Below, in pieces: positions 8,605-16,658 of a DNA stretch of 21,315 nt; the first letter of the stretch is position 1; every line of letters starts with the position of its first letter. The notes under the pieces were generated by a model that worked only from the letters and a program-made list of their open reading frames with translations, was not told the origin of the DNA and made no database searches. A program made the position numbers and the translations under genes. The stretch lies in IMG/VR virus record IMGVR_UViG_3300010885_049206, positions 1 through 21,315 of that record; one strand, 5' to 3'. This DNA comes from a virus.

Positions 8605-10809
8605 TTAGTTATCTATTTCGTTATACACCATAGAATAAAAAGAGGCTTTTGCTTGTTTAGTTTCATCGACAGATAATTCTCTGCCAAGATCTGACTGTAG
8701 TGCTTTTAACCACATATAGTATTGATTAAGATTAGTACTATTATCTTGTGCAGATGCTAAGTGGCCGGTGATTGAGTCTTCTCCTATTGACGAAAATGGA
8801 CTAATAGATAATAATACATTGGTTTTAATATCTTCTAGTTTTTGTGATTCTAAATGACTCAAGCTTCTTAGGTTCTTCTTTTGAAAAAACTCTAATATAA
8901 TTGGATTAATTATTTCACTTATTTTATCTTGTGCTCCAGAAGCCCATAGTGATAGCTTTGCACCAGTTTGAGGAGAGAACTTTTTGGTTTGTCTTTTTTC
9001 ACTATCTTTAGATAATTTTGGGCGACCAGCTCCAGGCTGTTTTGGTAGCGAGGAATCTTTGGGTTGCGGTGCTCCTCCACCAAATGGAGTTGATGGAACC
9101 TTCATTTCTAATGCTGATTTTTCCCCACCTTTTTTCTTATCTAGTTCTAAACCAACTTGACTTGGGGCAACAACACCTATCTGTAAAGCAATCTTCTTAA
9201 GAGAATTTTCAAATTGTGGATCAAACCAAGGACCGGATTTAGCAACCATTCTATTGCTATCTCTTTCTCTGCTTTCTCTATTGAGCCTGCTCTTCTCCAT
9301 GTCAGGATCAAAGCCAAATCGAGTTTGTAATAATTCATCACTAATAAGATTACGATCTGCTAATTGAACTAATAAAGCTTTCTCGGTATCTTCATTACTA
9401 AGATCCATTCTATCAAATTCAATTTTAGCTGGAAATTTAAAACCCATAGCCTTCTGAACAATAGCAATTTCTTCTTCCCAGAATTCTATTAATCTATCTC
9501 TACCATACTGCAGTCTTTGAGTTAGTGTCTTTAAGCTAATAAAGTTATTTGTTGTCCCTGCTGCACCAAATGTTCCAGTTAATGTTGGTGGAATGCCCAA
9601 ACCAGCATATATTGCATTAAGGTGTGGAATATATTTACCTTCTCCCAAGAAATTATGAACATTAGTATTACTTTCCATTAATTCAATATCTGGTCCCCAA
9701 ATCAAATCCATAGTTCCTCCACCAACGTTATTACCAAGAATTTGGGCAAGCTTGGATGTTGCCGCTTTTGTTGGAGCAATCTTGTGTTCTAAGCTTCCTA
9801 ATTTAAAAATTCTAATATTACTAATAGCGCCATCAAGAGCCGCCATATCAGCTAATTTAAGCTTTTCCACAACTGTTATATCGTCCATGATTGCATAAAT
9901 CATAGGATATGCCCACGCTTGCCAATCGTCTTTTTTGTAGTGGAACACTAATGTCTTATCATGATCAAGAGGATATGGTTTTTTATTTTTAGCAGCTTCA
10001 ATTATTTGCGATGGCAAACTATTAACAACTTTTTTCTCATTTTCTGTTTTAGGATTATTGATAATTCTACGTAATGTTGCTGGTAGAATTAATTCATATG
10101 TTTTATCATTTTCATTTAAAAAAGAAGAAAGTGCTCCTGCTGATACCTCTACGCAAATAGGATCTATAAAAGTATACTTCCATGGGATTTCTCTTTTTTC
10201 TACAGTAACCTCTGGCAGATCATTCAGCTGCATATCTGCTGTTCCAAGGGCTTTATATAGTTTATCAGCAACTTTTATACTTATCTTTGCTGTTCGTCTA
10301 TCTATAACTATATTGCCACTCTTATAAAGATTATTAAGAAATCTTTCACTACGATCCTTGCCATTTATTTTTTTAAACCATCTTCTATAAAATCTTTCTA
10401 TTCTTTTATTTCTATGAACTAATCGTATTCCTTGACTAGCAAAATCACCCATAAGATCTATTACATTTTTTACTAAGCCTACTCTTTGGTAAACTCTTTC
10501 TGCTCTTTGCAAGATCATTTTGATCTCGTTAGGAGGAGCTTCTTGTGGTCTAAATGTATAGTAATCGTCTTTTGTTAATCCTGGGCGACTTCCAGTAAGA
10601 CCGTCTAAACTAGAAAAATCAAGACTATATCTTCTTCCTCCTGCGGCAGTTGCTCTTTCTACCAGAGTAAATTCATCTAGTGATGCTCCAGCAGTTTTTA
10701 AGGCTTCTTGTTTGCTAGATAAATCGTCCCCCCATGTTACATAAGCTTCTGGTGGTGCAGTGTTGGCTGTTCCTAGTACTTCCTCTTTTGTTCTTTTTTT
10801 ATTGGCCAT
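8605..10809 (-). CDS. Portal protein
   Basis: This 734-residue protein sits between the large terminase and the head protease, the standard portal position. Residues 403-455 (GIPPTLTGTFG, then LKTLTQRLQYGRDRLIEFWEEEI) are typical of portals: a ligand-like loop followed by the long stem helix and an amphipathic helix. The middle has HKTLVFHYKKDDWQAWAYP-like beta-strand and crown-connecting segments, here with a Lys-rich patch. The C-terminal third is Pro/Gly/Lys-rich and then helical, probably the barrel or crown. It forms the dodecameric DNA channel at one capsid vertex. The ribosome site is weak, but an AGTGTAT element lies 50 bases upstream. No frame disruption was seen. Confidence 0.82.
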   Translation of the reverse strand: MANKKRTKEEVLGTANTAPPEAYVTWGDDLSSKQEALKTAGASLDEFTLVERATAAGGRRYSLDFSSLDGLTGSRPGLTKDDYYTFRPQEAPPNEIKMILQRAERVYQRVGLVKNVIDLMGDFASQGIRLVHRNKRIERFYRRWFKKINGKDRSERFLNNLYKSGNIVIDRRTAKISIKVADKLYKALGTADMQLNDLPEVTVEKREIPWKYTFIDPICVEVSAGALSSFLNENDKTYELILPATLRRIINNPKTENEKKVVNSLPSQIIEAAKNKKPYPLDHDKTLVFHYKKDDWQAWAYPMIYAIMDDITVVEKLKLADMAALDGAISNIRIFKLGSLEHKIAPTKAATSKLAQILGNNVGGGTMDLIWGPDIELMESNTNVHNFLGEGKYIPHLNAIYAGLGIPPTLTGTFGAAGTTNNFISLKTLTQRLQYGRDRLIEFWEEEIAIVQKAMGFKFPAKIEFDRMDLSNEDTEKALLVQLADRNLISDELLQTRFGFDPDMEKSRLNRESRERDSNRMVAKSGPWFDPQFENSLKKIALQIGVVAPSQVGLELDKKKGGEKSALEMKVPSTPFGGGAPQPKDSSLPKQPGAGRPKLSKDSEKRQTKKFSPQTGAKLSLWASGAQDKISEIINPIILEFFQKKNLRSLSHLESQKLEDIKTNVLLSISPFSSIGEDSITGHLASAQDNSTNLNQYYMWLKALQSDLGRELSVDETKQAKASFYSMVYNEIDN
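8623..8629 (-). promoter_or_regulatory. Candidate late promoter element (GGTGTAT) for protease-scaffold
   Basis: The minus strand reads TATGGTGTATAACG inside the last codons of the portal gene, 40 bases before the protease ATG. It belongs to the same motif family as four other sites in the late region. Confidence 0.4.
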
Positions 10810-10859
10810 AATTTTTAATTCTAATGTAATGGGATTGTAAAGAGATTACTAGATTAGTA

Positions 10860-10866
10860 ATACACT
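10860..10866 (-). promoter_or_regulatory. Candidate late promoter element (AGTGTAT) for the portal
   Basis: The minus strand reads AAAGTGTATTACT just past the terminase stop and 50 bases before the portal ATG. It is one base off the GGTGTAT form and more distant than the other copies, so it is less certain. Confidence 0.33.
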
Positions 10867-12891
10867 TTATCTATAAATTCCTGTATATACGTCATCATTT
10901 GCTCCGTTAACGAACCATTCTGGTCCTTTATACATATTTCCGTTATTTTTAACTGAATCCTTAGCATTGGCTCCTATTATATCATAATCAACTGGTTTTA
11001 AGGCTTTATTAAGTTGTCTAGCTAACATATTTGCTATTATTAAAGAACTATATCGGTCTTTTCTTAGTCTTCCTTTTTTACCATGGCCAAGCTTAGTTTC
11101 TGGGGTATCCCATCGATCTCTAGCATTTGGGCCTTGACTAGTTTGTGACATAACTATTGTTGTCAATTCATTTTTTAATTCTTCTATTTCTAAAATACAT
11201 TCACTTACGCTATCATATAAGGGATTAAGATCTGCTTCTAATATACTCTTGCCTTCTCTTTCAATGGCTAGTCCCAAGGTTAAATTATCAAATGCTGGAA
11301 ATAATAACGCTTTATCCTCTAGGTCTTTTCTTAAACCGTGGTTAGCTTGACTTGTCCATTCTGCTTTTGCAAACTGAATCAATTCTAAAATATGTAATCC
11401 TGGCTGATCGTCTGTGTCTTTGCTTTTATCATCTATTGTCGGCCAAATTAAAACCTCTCCTTCTTCGAGCTTATTTGGGTCGTGTAGTGATTCTTCAATA
11501 GCGACACCACCACCTTGAGCATCCATTCCTATTTTAATTGGCTTAAAGGTTTTCATTAGATTTCTAATTTTACGAGTACAGAAACCATAGAAATCATGTT
11601 CCGTTATTAATCCAGTTTTTTGACGCTCTTTAAAATTAGCTCTATTAGTAGTCCAGCAATACACGATCTTGGAATGCGTAGGATTTACTTCTAATATAAC
11701 TATACTAAAATTATCTTGTTCACTCGCAGGATCGATACCATATACATATTCTTTATTAGCATCTCCTCTTGTGATAGCATCAAACATTACAGGTTTTCCA
11801 TCAATCAAAATTTGAGTATTTGATACCACACAGCTTTCAATTAAACTTCGTCTAAAGAATCCTTCGCTATCTTTCACAAAACAAGCGGCATACTCCATAT
11901 TATAGATACCAGTATGTATGGTAGCCTTAGCACGACTTACTTGTTTGTCATCCATAAATCCTTTTGGAATAAGCTCATAAGGAATACGAATGATACTATA
12001 GTCTTTCCAATTAAAACTATCAGGAACTTCTCCTTTAAATATATCTTCAAGTTTTCTCTTTTCTCCTTTGCTTTCTATTATTGCTTTGTATCTTTTCCAA
12101 TAACTAGCAAAGTGTTTAAAATCATAATCTGCTGTTCCACTAATTATTGCTTGATTACCCATTTTAGTATTTAGTACTTCAAGTTCTTCATTCCATATTC
12201 CTGCTTCAATCATTGCTTGTTTTTTAGCTTCTTCTTTAACATTTTGAATAGGGCTGGCAGATACCGCAGCGAATCCAGACACTACTGTTTCATAAATATC
12301 TGGCGATATAGATGCAAATTCGTCAGCAATAATAATGTGTGCGCGTAAACCTCTGATCTTGCTTCCATCTCCCATGGGAATAGCAATTGTCCAACTGTCT
12401 CCTAATCTTATAGTACATCTATCAACATCTCGTCGCGGACCATCATCATTACCATTAAAAATACTTCTTAATATAGGACTACTACGCCAAATAGTTTCCA
12501 TATATTCAAAGATGATTTTACTTTGACGAAACGCAGCACCAACTACTACAATTTTAGTACCAGGACAAAATGTGCATTTTATAACACAATATAAAGCTAA
12601 TAGGAATGACTTACCCCAACCGCGACTAGCGATATACATTGGAAATGGTCGTATCCAAAACTCTTGTAATATTAAAATTTGCATAGGATGTAATTCAATA
12701 TTGAATAAAAGCTTCACCATGCTTCCAATATACTTTGGATCTTTTAAAACTTTCATTAAATGCAAATCAGGAAGTTCAATATCTCTCTCTGATCTATTAA
12801 TCATCACATTCTTTGTTAATTTTATTTTATTTATATCGCCCAGATCTAACCAAGCATCATCAAATGATATTCTATTTTTAGATTCACTCAT
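10867..12891 (-). CDS. terL: Terminase large subunit
   Basis: This is the ATP-driven DNA packaging motor and cutting enzyme. In the ATPase half, SRGWGKS (residues 89-95) is a Walker A-like loop and IIIADEF (186-192) is Walker B with the catalytic Glu. In the nuclease half, YGIDPASEQ near 382, IGMDAQGGG near 456 and KDRYSSLIIAN near 613 supply the three acidic positions expected of an RNase H-like nuclease. Its length of 674 is at the upper end of the family, without a visible intein. Its ATG overlaps the stop of the ERCC4-like gene by 8 bases. A weak ribosome site suggests coupling. The portal follows, as usual. Confidence 0.93.
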   Translation of the reverse strand: MSESKNRISFDDAWLDLGDINKIKLTKNVMINRSERDIELPDLHLMKVLKDPKYIGSMVKLLFNIELHPMQILILQEFWIRPFPMYIASRGWGKSFLLALYCVIKCTFCPGTKIVVVGAAFRQSKIIFEYMETIWRSSPILRSIFNGNDDGPRRDVDRCTIRLGDSWTIAIPMGDGSKIRGLRAHIIIADEFASISPDIYETVVSGFAAVSASPIQNVKEEAKKQAMIEAGIWNEELEVLNTKMGNQAIISGTADYDFKHFASYWKRYKAIIESKGEKRKLEDIFKGEVPDSFNWKDYSIIRIPYELIPKGFMDDKQVSRAKATIHTGIYNMEYAACFVKDSEGFFRRSLIESCVVSNTQILIDGKPVMFDAITRGDANKEYVYGIDPASEQDNFSIVILEVNPTHSKIVYCWTTNRANFKERQKTGLITEHDFYGFCTRKIRNLMKTFKPIKIGMDAQGGGVAIEESLHDPNKLEEGEVLIWPTIDDKSKDTDDQPGLHILELIQFAKAEWTSQANHGLRKDLEDKALLFPAFDNLTLGLAIEREGKSILEADLNPLYDSVSECILEIEELKNELTTIVMSQTSQGPNARDRWDTPETKLGHGKKGRLRKDRYSSLIIANMLARQLNKALKPVDYDIIGANAKDSVKNNGNMYKGPEWFVNGANDDVYTGIYR

Positions 12892-13369
12892 CTGACTTTT
12901 TTACCATTTCTACATAATGTATTTTTTTTAGAATAAACTCTGCTATTTTTTCTGCACTATTAGCATTGCCACAAAATATAACTTTAATATTATGGTTTAA
13001 TTGCAACTCTAAAATATGTTTAATAAGAAATGCTGGAGTGATTTTAACTTTGTCCCACATTCTTTTGGGTACGGTACTTCTTTCTGGATATACTAATAGA
13101 TCTTCAAGATCAAATTCTAATAATAAAAATGAATATTTAAATTGGCTCAAGCGCATCACAACATCTTTGAATCTACTCTCAACAATATTTGTTGCAAATT
13201 CACTGGAACTTTTCTTTCTTTCGATGGTTAGTATATGCTCCAAGCCTTCAATACTATAGTCTCCAGTATCTAGCTTCTTATGAGCCTTAGCGTAATTATC
13301 AAAGATCCACGGTTGTTGTTCTCGTGTATCTACTATGATGGTAAAATTATTATAAGTATTATTTATCAT
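12884..13369 (-). CDS. ERCC4/XPF-type nuclease domain protein (161 aa)
   Basis: The protein has the ordered motifs of the ERCC4 nuclease fold: VDTREQQPW at residues 13-21, LDTGDYSI at 33-40 and TIERK at 48-52. The acidic and Lys residues in these motifs (D14, D37, E50, K52) would form the metal-dependent active site. The ERKxxxD signature is relaxed (ERKKSSSE), as is common in short phage members. There is no helicase or HhH domain, so it is a stand-alone nuclease that could cut flaps, branches or forked DNA in recombination, repair or packaging. It overlaps the HNH gene upstream and the large terminase downstream, so it is made together with the packaging proteins. Confidence 0.85.
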   Translation of the reverse strand: MINNTYNNFTIIVDTREQQPWIFDNYAKAHKKLDTGDYSIEGLEHILTIERKKSSSEFATNIVESRFKDVVMRLSQFKYSFLLLEFDLEDLLVYPERSTVPKRMWDKVKITPAFLIKHILELQLNHNIKVIFCGNANSAEKIAEFILKKIHYVEMVKKSDE

Positions 13370-13634
13370 ATTTTTTATTCTGTTTTATAATATTGTAAAA
13401 AACGGCCTCATAATAAGTTTCTACACCAGTAATCATTTTATGATGATCTTTACAAAGAGTGATTCCGTTGTCTACTTCAAATCGTAGTCCCGGACAATCT
13501 GCCCAGCGACGAATATGATGAGCATTCAATTTTTTCTTACTAGAACATCCTGGCCACTGACAAGTATGGTGGTCTCTTGCATAAATTTTGTTTCTCCATT
13601 TTTTATATTCTGGATCATTAAAATTCCTAACCAT
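13359..13634 (-). CDS. HNH endonuclease (91 aa)
   Basis: The ATG at 13634 (MVRNFNDPEY) is preferred because it overlaps the upstream gmd stop by only 8 bases. The frame stays open to an earlier ATG at 13670, which would add a hydrophobic 12-residue extension. Zinc ligands Cys25/Cys30 (CQWPGC) pair with Cys61 and His64 (CKDHH), and the HNH core is His39-His40, Asn56 and His64/65. The protein probably nicks or cuts DNA. HNH proteins beside terminases help packaging-linked DNA cutting in phages such as HK97; here the gene lies two genes upstream of terL in the same operon, so that role or a homing role are both possible. Confidence 0.85.
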   Translation of the reverse strand: MVRNFNDPEYKKWRNKIYARDHHTCQWPGCSSKKKLNAHHIRRWADCPGLRFEVDNGITLCKDHHKMITGVETYYEAVFYNIIKQNKKYDK

Positions 13635-14625
13635 GACCACATAGTTCAATATCAGAACTAACCATATCATGAACTAGTTGTTGAAATGTAATTTTAGGAA
13701 TCCAATTTAGAACCTTTTTAGCTTTACTACAATCCCCTTTAAGATATCCAACTTCAGCCGGTCTATAAAGAGACGGATCAATTGTCACATAATCCCTATA
13801 ATCTTTATTAACAAAGGAAAATGATTCTATTAAGAAGTTTTCAACGGTTTGGGCTTGTCCGGTACTTATAACAAAATCATCAGCTTTATCTTGAGATAAC
13901 ATTAATCTCATAGCTTCAACATAATCTTTAGCATGTCCCCAGTCTCTTACTGCATTAATATTTCCAAGTTTTAGTTTTTCGTTAGGTTCTAGTTTGTTAT
14001 TAACTAGTCGCCCAATATATTTGGTTATTTTTCGCGTAACAAAGTTTTCGCCACGACGAGGACTTTCATGATTAAATAGTATGCCGCTACAAGCATATAA
14101 ATTATAAGCTTCCCTATATATTTGAACCATTCGGTGACTAGCAAGTTTGGCTACAGCGTATGGACTTTGTGGTAAAAGGGATGTTTCTTCGTTTTGATAT
14201 TTATTACCATCAGAGTCAATTGAATAATTTCGCCCAAACATTTCGCTGGTACTTGCTTGATAAAATCGTGTTGTGCTGCTAAATTTTCTAATATTTTCTA
14301 AGATGTTAATTACTCCCACAGCATCAATTTCGAATGTGGTGGTTGGCTGTTTAAAACTTGTGGCCACATGACTCTGGGCCGCCAGATTATAAAATTCTTT
14401 GGGGCGATGCTTGGTTATCATATCTGTACAGTCACTAGGATCAGTAAGATCAAATTCTTCCAGTATCAATCGTGGATGATTAACTATGTTTTTAATACGT
14501 TCAAAATTCACTGAACTGGTTCGTCGGTATAATCCAACAACTCCGTATCCTTTTTGTAAAAGACTTTCTGCCAGATAACTTCCGTCTTGGCCAGTTATGC
14601 CCGTAATAATTGCTGTTTTACTCAT
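13627..14625 (-). CDS. gmd: GDP-mannose 4,6-dehydratase (332 aa)
   Basis: This short-chain dehydratase converts GDP-mannose to GDP-4-keto-6-deoxymannose, the precursor of GDP-fucose, GDP-rhamnose and related sugars. It has the NADP-binding GITGQDG (residues 9-15), the catalytic set T126, E128, Y156, K160 (STSE and YAVAK), and the signature NHESPRRGENFVTRKI (185-200). The C-terminus has YRPAEVGYLKGD and KKVLNW. The ATG at 14625 starts the conserved MSKTAIITG and overlaps the upstream stop by 8 bases; a GTG four codons earlier is less likely. Its place between terminase subunits makes it a cargo gene in a packaging operon, probably altering host or phage glycans. No partner reductase is visible. 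Confidence 0.93.
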   Translation of the reverse strand: MSKTAIITGITGQDGSYLAESLLQKGYGVVGLYRRTSSVNFERIKNIVNHPRLILEEFDLTDPSDCTDMITKHRPKEFYNLAAQSHVATSFKQPTTTFEIDAVGVINILENIRKFSSTTRFYQASTSEMFGRNYSIDSDGNKYQNEETSLLPQSPYAVAKLASHRMVQIYREAYNLYACSGILFNHESPRRGENFVTRKITKYIGRLVNNKLEPNEKLKLGNINAVRDWGHAKDYVEAMRLMLSQDKADDFVISTGQAQTVENFLIESFSFVNKDYRDYVTIDPSLYRPAEVGYLKGDCSKAKKVLNWIPKITFQQLVHDMVSSDIELCGHG

Positions 14626-15439
14626 TGTTATTAACACTCTCTGAGTTTAAGAATGGTTTGTCTACTGTGCCGTCCTGATAATTATGATAATCATAAAGTT
14701 TCTGCTTAACCTTCCCTGCTGCCATGCTGAGAATCTCCATTTCTCTTCCTTCTTTTTCTCTTATTTCTTCATCCTCTAGCATTCGTATTAATCCTGTCCA
14801 ACTGCTTTTTCCGTCTTCAATTCTTTTGATTCGTTGCTCTCTGGTGGCCTTAAGATCTTTGCTTATTTTTTGCTGTTCGTTAAGCAATTTGGTATATTCA
14901 TTAGTATAATTTGCGATACTATTTCTTGCAAAGCTGAGTTGAGTTTCCAAGTTGGCCAATTTGGGTATGTCTCTTTCAACTTCTGGTTTAGCATAAATTT
15001 CATCCACCATTCGTTGAAGCTTTTCAGTTTCGCTAATGTGACGTTTTCGCTCTTTCATGCTTCGGTTAATAAGAATATCAATAGTTATAAACTGTTTGAT
15101 CTGAAGTTCTTCGGCCGGAAGAACGTCTTCTCTAAACTGCTTGACCAGATTAATCCATGTGCTTTCAAAGTATTCTAATTCGCCGCTATCACTATCAAAC
15201 TGACGAGTAATTTCTGGCCAAAACGTTTTAGTATGAAGTTTCTGGCTAAGTATCTGATTATCATTACTGCTATTCATAACAGACAATTGATTTTCATTAA
15301 CATATCGTTGTACTGGACCAACTGTTCTATTAAGATAGTCAGCAATTTGTTGCAGGGAGGATGATGTGTAATTATCTCTTATGTATTTTTCTTCATCAAG
15401 GCTTAGTTGTCCTCTTTTTCTGGGAGCATTGTTTTCCAA
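14618..15439 (-). CDS. Probable terminase small subunit (TTG start)
   Basis: This 273-residue protein begins at a TTG that is preceded by a perfect GGAGG ribosome site with 7-base spacing. The next in-frame Met is 54 codons on and would remove the conserved-looking N-terminus, so TTG is favoured. Residues about 12-50 (LSLDEEKYIRDNYTS, then LQQIADYLNRTVGPVQRYV) form a helix-turn-helix suitable for DNA-end recognition. Residues about 130-230 are highly charged and helical, likely a coiled-coil oligomerisation region. Small terminases share little sequence, so the call rests on architecture plus position upstream of terL in the same operon. A different DNA-binding packaging factor remains possible. 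Confidence 0.6.
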   Translation of the reverse strand: MENNAPRKRGQLSLDEEKYIRDNYTSSSLQQIADYLNRTVGPVQRYVNENQLSVMNSSNDNQILSQKLHTKTFWPEITRQFDSDSGELEYFESTWINLVKQFREDVLPAEELQIKQFITIDILINRSMKERKRHISETEKLQRMVDEIYAKPEVERDIPKLANLETQLSFARNSIANYTNEYTKLLNEQQKISKDLKATREQRIKRIEDGKSSWTGLIRMLEDEEIREKEGREMEILSMAAGKVKQKLYDYHNYQDGTVDKPFLNSESVNNNE

Positions 15440-16062
15440 TTGTTGTCCTCCATTAGTTTGGCTATGTGGTTTTGAAGTTTTTTAAGATCACTCTTATTTA
15501 TTTTGAGACCGTGTTTGAGTTTTAAATAAATTTCTCTATATTCGGTCTGAATATTAGAGTCTAAGAATTTAATTAGTTCCTTATTTTCTAATAGGGGCTC
15601 AATAGTTGTTGACGGCGAAAATGATGTGTTACTTTCAATGTATCCTGGCTGAATAATATTCTTCTTGGCCTCATTTCTTTTTGCCCATGCTGCATATAAT
15701 TCACAGTCATCTTTATTGGTAAATTTTTCACATTGATTAATACTAACCTTGCAACCTTTGTCGAAGAAAGGACAAGAGTGACAGGGTTTGTCGGGCCTTT
15801 GATAGTTATTCCTTTTGTAATTGAATAGTCTATTACGAACGTGGGTCCACAGGAAGTTTTCTAATGGTCTTTTTTTGTCATAATTTTTAAGACCTTCCAA
15901 TGCAAAAATAGCAGCTTGTTGCTTCATATCATCTACGCTATGGTAGGCGAATCTGAATTTATGGGCTAATCTTTTGCTAATATTTTCTAATACTAATAGA
16001 AATTCTTCTGTGCTAACGCCATTTGGTAATTCAGTCGGATTTGTTGTCTTTTTCTTGGTCAT
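15403..16062 (-). CDS. Sigma-70 region-2-like factor with cysteine cluster (219 aa)
   Basis: Residues 30-90 resemble sigma region 2: KRLAHKFRFAYHSVDDMKQQ, an ALEGLKNYD helix, then FLWTHVRNRLFNYKRNNY, the -10 recognition helix type. Immediately after lie five cysteines at 94, 97, 104, 111 and 120 (CHSC pattern first), a likely zinc-binding insert. The C-terminus (residues 160-219) is helical but lacks an obvious region 4 helix-turn-helix. It would bind host RNA polymerase core and redirect it to phage promoters. It is the second gene of the leftward operon, overlaps the small terminase gene by 37 bases, and is expressed before the capsid genes. Similar sigma-like proteins are known in phages, but their promoter specificity is mostly undescribed. 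Confidence 0.72.
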   Translation of the reverse strand: MTKKKTTNPTELPNGVSTEEFLLVLENISKRLAHKFRFAYHSVDDMKQQAAIFALEGLKNYDKKRPLENFLWTHVRNRLFNYKRNNYQRPDKPCHSCPFFDKGCKVSINQCEKFTNKDDCELYAAWAKRNEAKKNIIQPGYIESNTSFSPSTTIEPLLENKELIKFLDSNIQTEYREIYLKLKHGLKINKSDLKKLQNHIAKLMEDNNWKTMLPEKEDN

Positions 16063-16195
16063 GTAATAGTTCTGCTATGCTCTTTCCGTTGTCTAATAAT
16101 AAATCATTAATAATATCGTCATTAATAGATCCAGAGGCTCTAACGAATAATACGCTATCAGCAACAGTGTCTGGTTCAAAATTGTGATCTATCAT
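16031..16195 (-). CDS. Small acidic hypothetical protein, first gene of the left operon (54 aa)
   Basis: This short ORF has an AAGGA ribosome site 7 bases before its ATG, better than most genes in the operon. The product MIDHNFEPDTVADSVL... is acidic, with two helical stretches (INDDIINDLLLDNG and IAELLHDQEKD) resembling a small helical adaptor. Its end overlaps the sigma-like gene by 32 bases in another frame, so the two would be translated together. It lies just downstream of a consensus promoter, making it the leader gene of the transcript. The function is unknown; a partner or regulator of the sigma-like protein is one guess from context. Confidence 0.62.
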   Translation of the reverse strand: MIDHNFEPDTVADSVLFVRASGSINDDIINDLLLDNGKSIAELLHDQEKDNKSD

Positions 16196-16228
16196 ATTTT
16201 TTTCCTTGCTCTAAACTGATCAAACCTT

Positions 16229-16259
16229 ATTATAGTATGTTTTGGAGCGAGATTGTCAA
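16229..16259 (-). promoter_or_regulatory. Sigma-70 promoter for the leftward packaging operon
   Basis: On the minus strand a perfect TTGACA (16254-16259) is followed after 19 bases by a perfect TATAAT (16229-16234). The spacer is two bases longer than ideal. The start site should be near 16222, giving a leader of about 25 bases with an AAGGA site before the 54-aa gene. Confidence 0.75.
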
Positions 16260-16283
16260 CAAATTAAAAGATAGGAGCGATTT

Positions 16284-16520
16284 ATGGCCAACTATAAAAA
16301 GTGGACAAATGCGGAACTAGACTATATTAACAATAATCATACTCTATTATGTGATGAAGGACTAGCATCATCATTGAGCAAGATGACGGGCGAAACTATT
16401 AGTACAGCAATGGTAAGACGCCAACGAAGAAAGTTGGCATTGAAGAAGAGCAGGGGCCGTCCAAAGAAGATTAAGGAAATTAATAGCTCAAAAGATACTA
16501 CAGCTACTGCTATTAGTTGA
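16284..16520 (+). CDS. Small DNA-binding protein with HTH-like region and AT-hook (78 aa)
   Basis: This is the first rightward gene, with an AGGAG ribosome site 6 bases before the ATG. The N-terminal half (KKWTNAELDYINNNHTL, then LASSLSKMTGETISTAMVRRQRRKL) is patterned like a short helix-turn-helix related in style to the N-terminus of the probable small terminase. It is followed by RGRPKK (residues 57-62), a minor-groove AT-hook core. The C-terminal 15 residues are polar. It faces the leftward operon across a shared promoter region, the classic place for a transcription regulator. Whether it represses or activates either side cannot be told. A strong hairpin terminator follows its stop. Confidence 0.7.
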   Translation: MANYKKWTNAELDYINNNHTLLCDEGLASSLSKMTGETISTAMVRRQRRKLALKKSRGRPKKIKEINSSKDTTATAIS

Positions 16521-16549
16521 AATTTAGCAGATAAATAATTGAAGGGCGG

Positions 16550-16597
16550 AACAGCGGTCACGATTAATAACTTTTAGTCGTGGCCGTTGTTGTTTTA
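16550..16597 (+). terminator. Hairpin terminator after the HTH/AT-hook gene
   Basis: A 14-base-pair stem (16550-16563 with 16578-16591, two G-T wobbles) encloses a 14-base AT-rich loop and is followed by GTTTTAT. It starts 30 bases after the stop at 16520 and separates this gene from the next promoter. Confidence 0.7.
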
Positions 16598-16618
16598 TGG
16601 GGGGTTGGCCGTTATAAT
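16590..16618 (+). promoter_or_regulatory. Promoter for the secreted Val/Pro/Tyr-rich protein
   Basis: TTGTTT (16590-16595), a 17-base spacer and a perfect TATAAT (16613-16618) lie just after the terminator and about 40 bases before the ATG. The -35 box overlaps the right arm of the terminator stem. Confidence 0.55.
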
Positions 16619-16658
16619 AAGGTGACATGAAGTCAAAAATACCTTTAGGAGATTAGTC

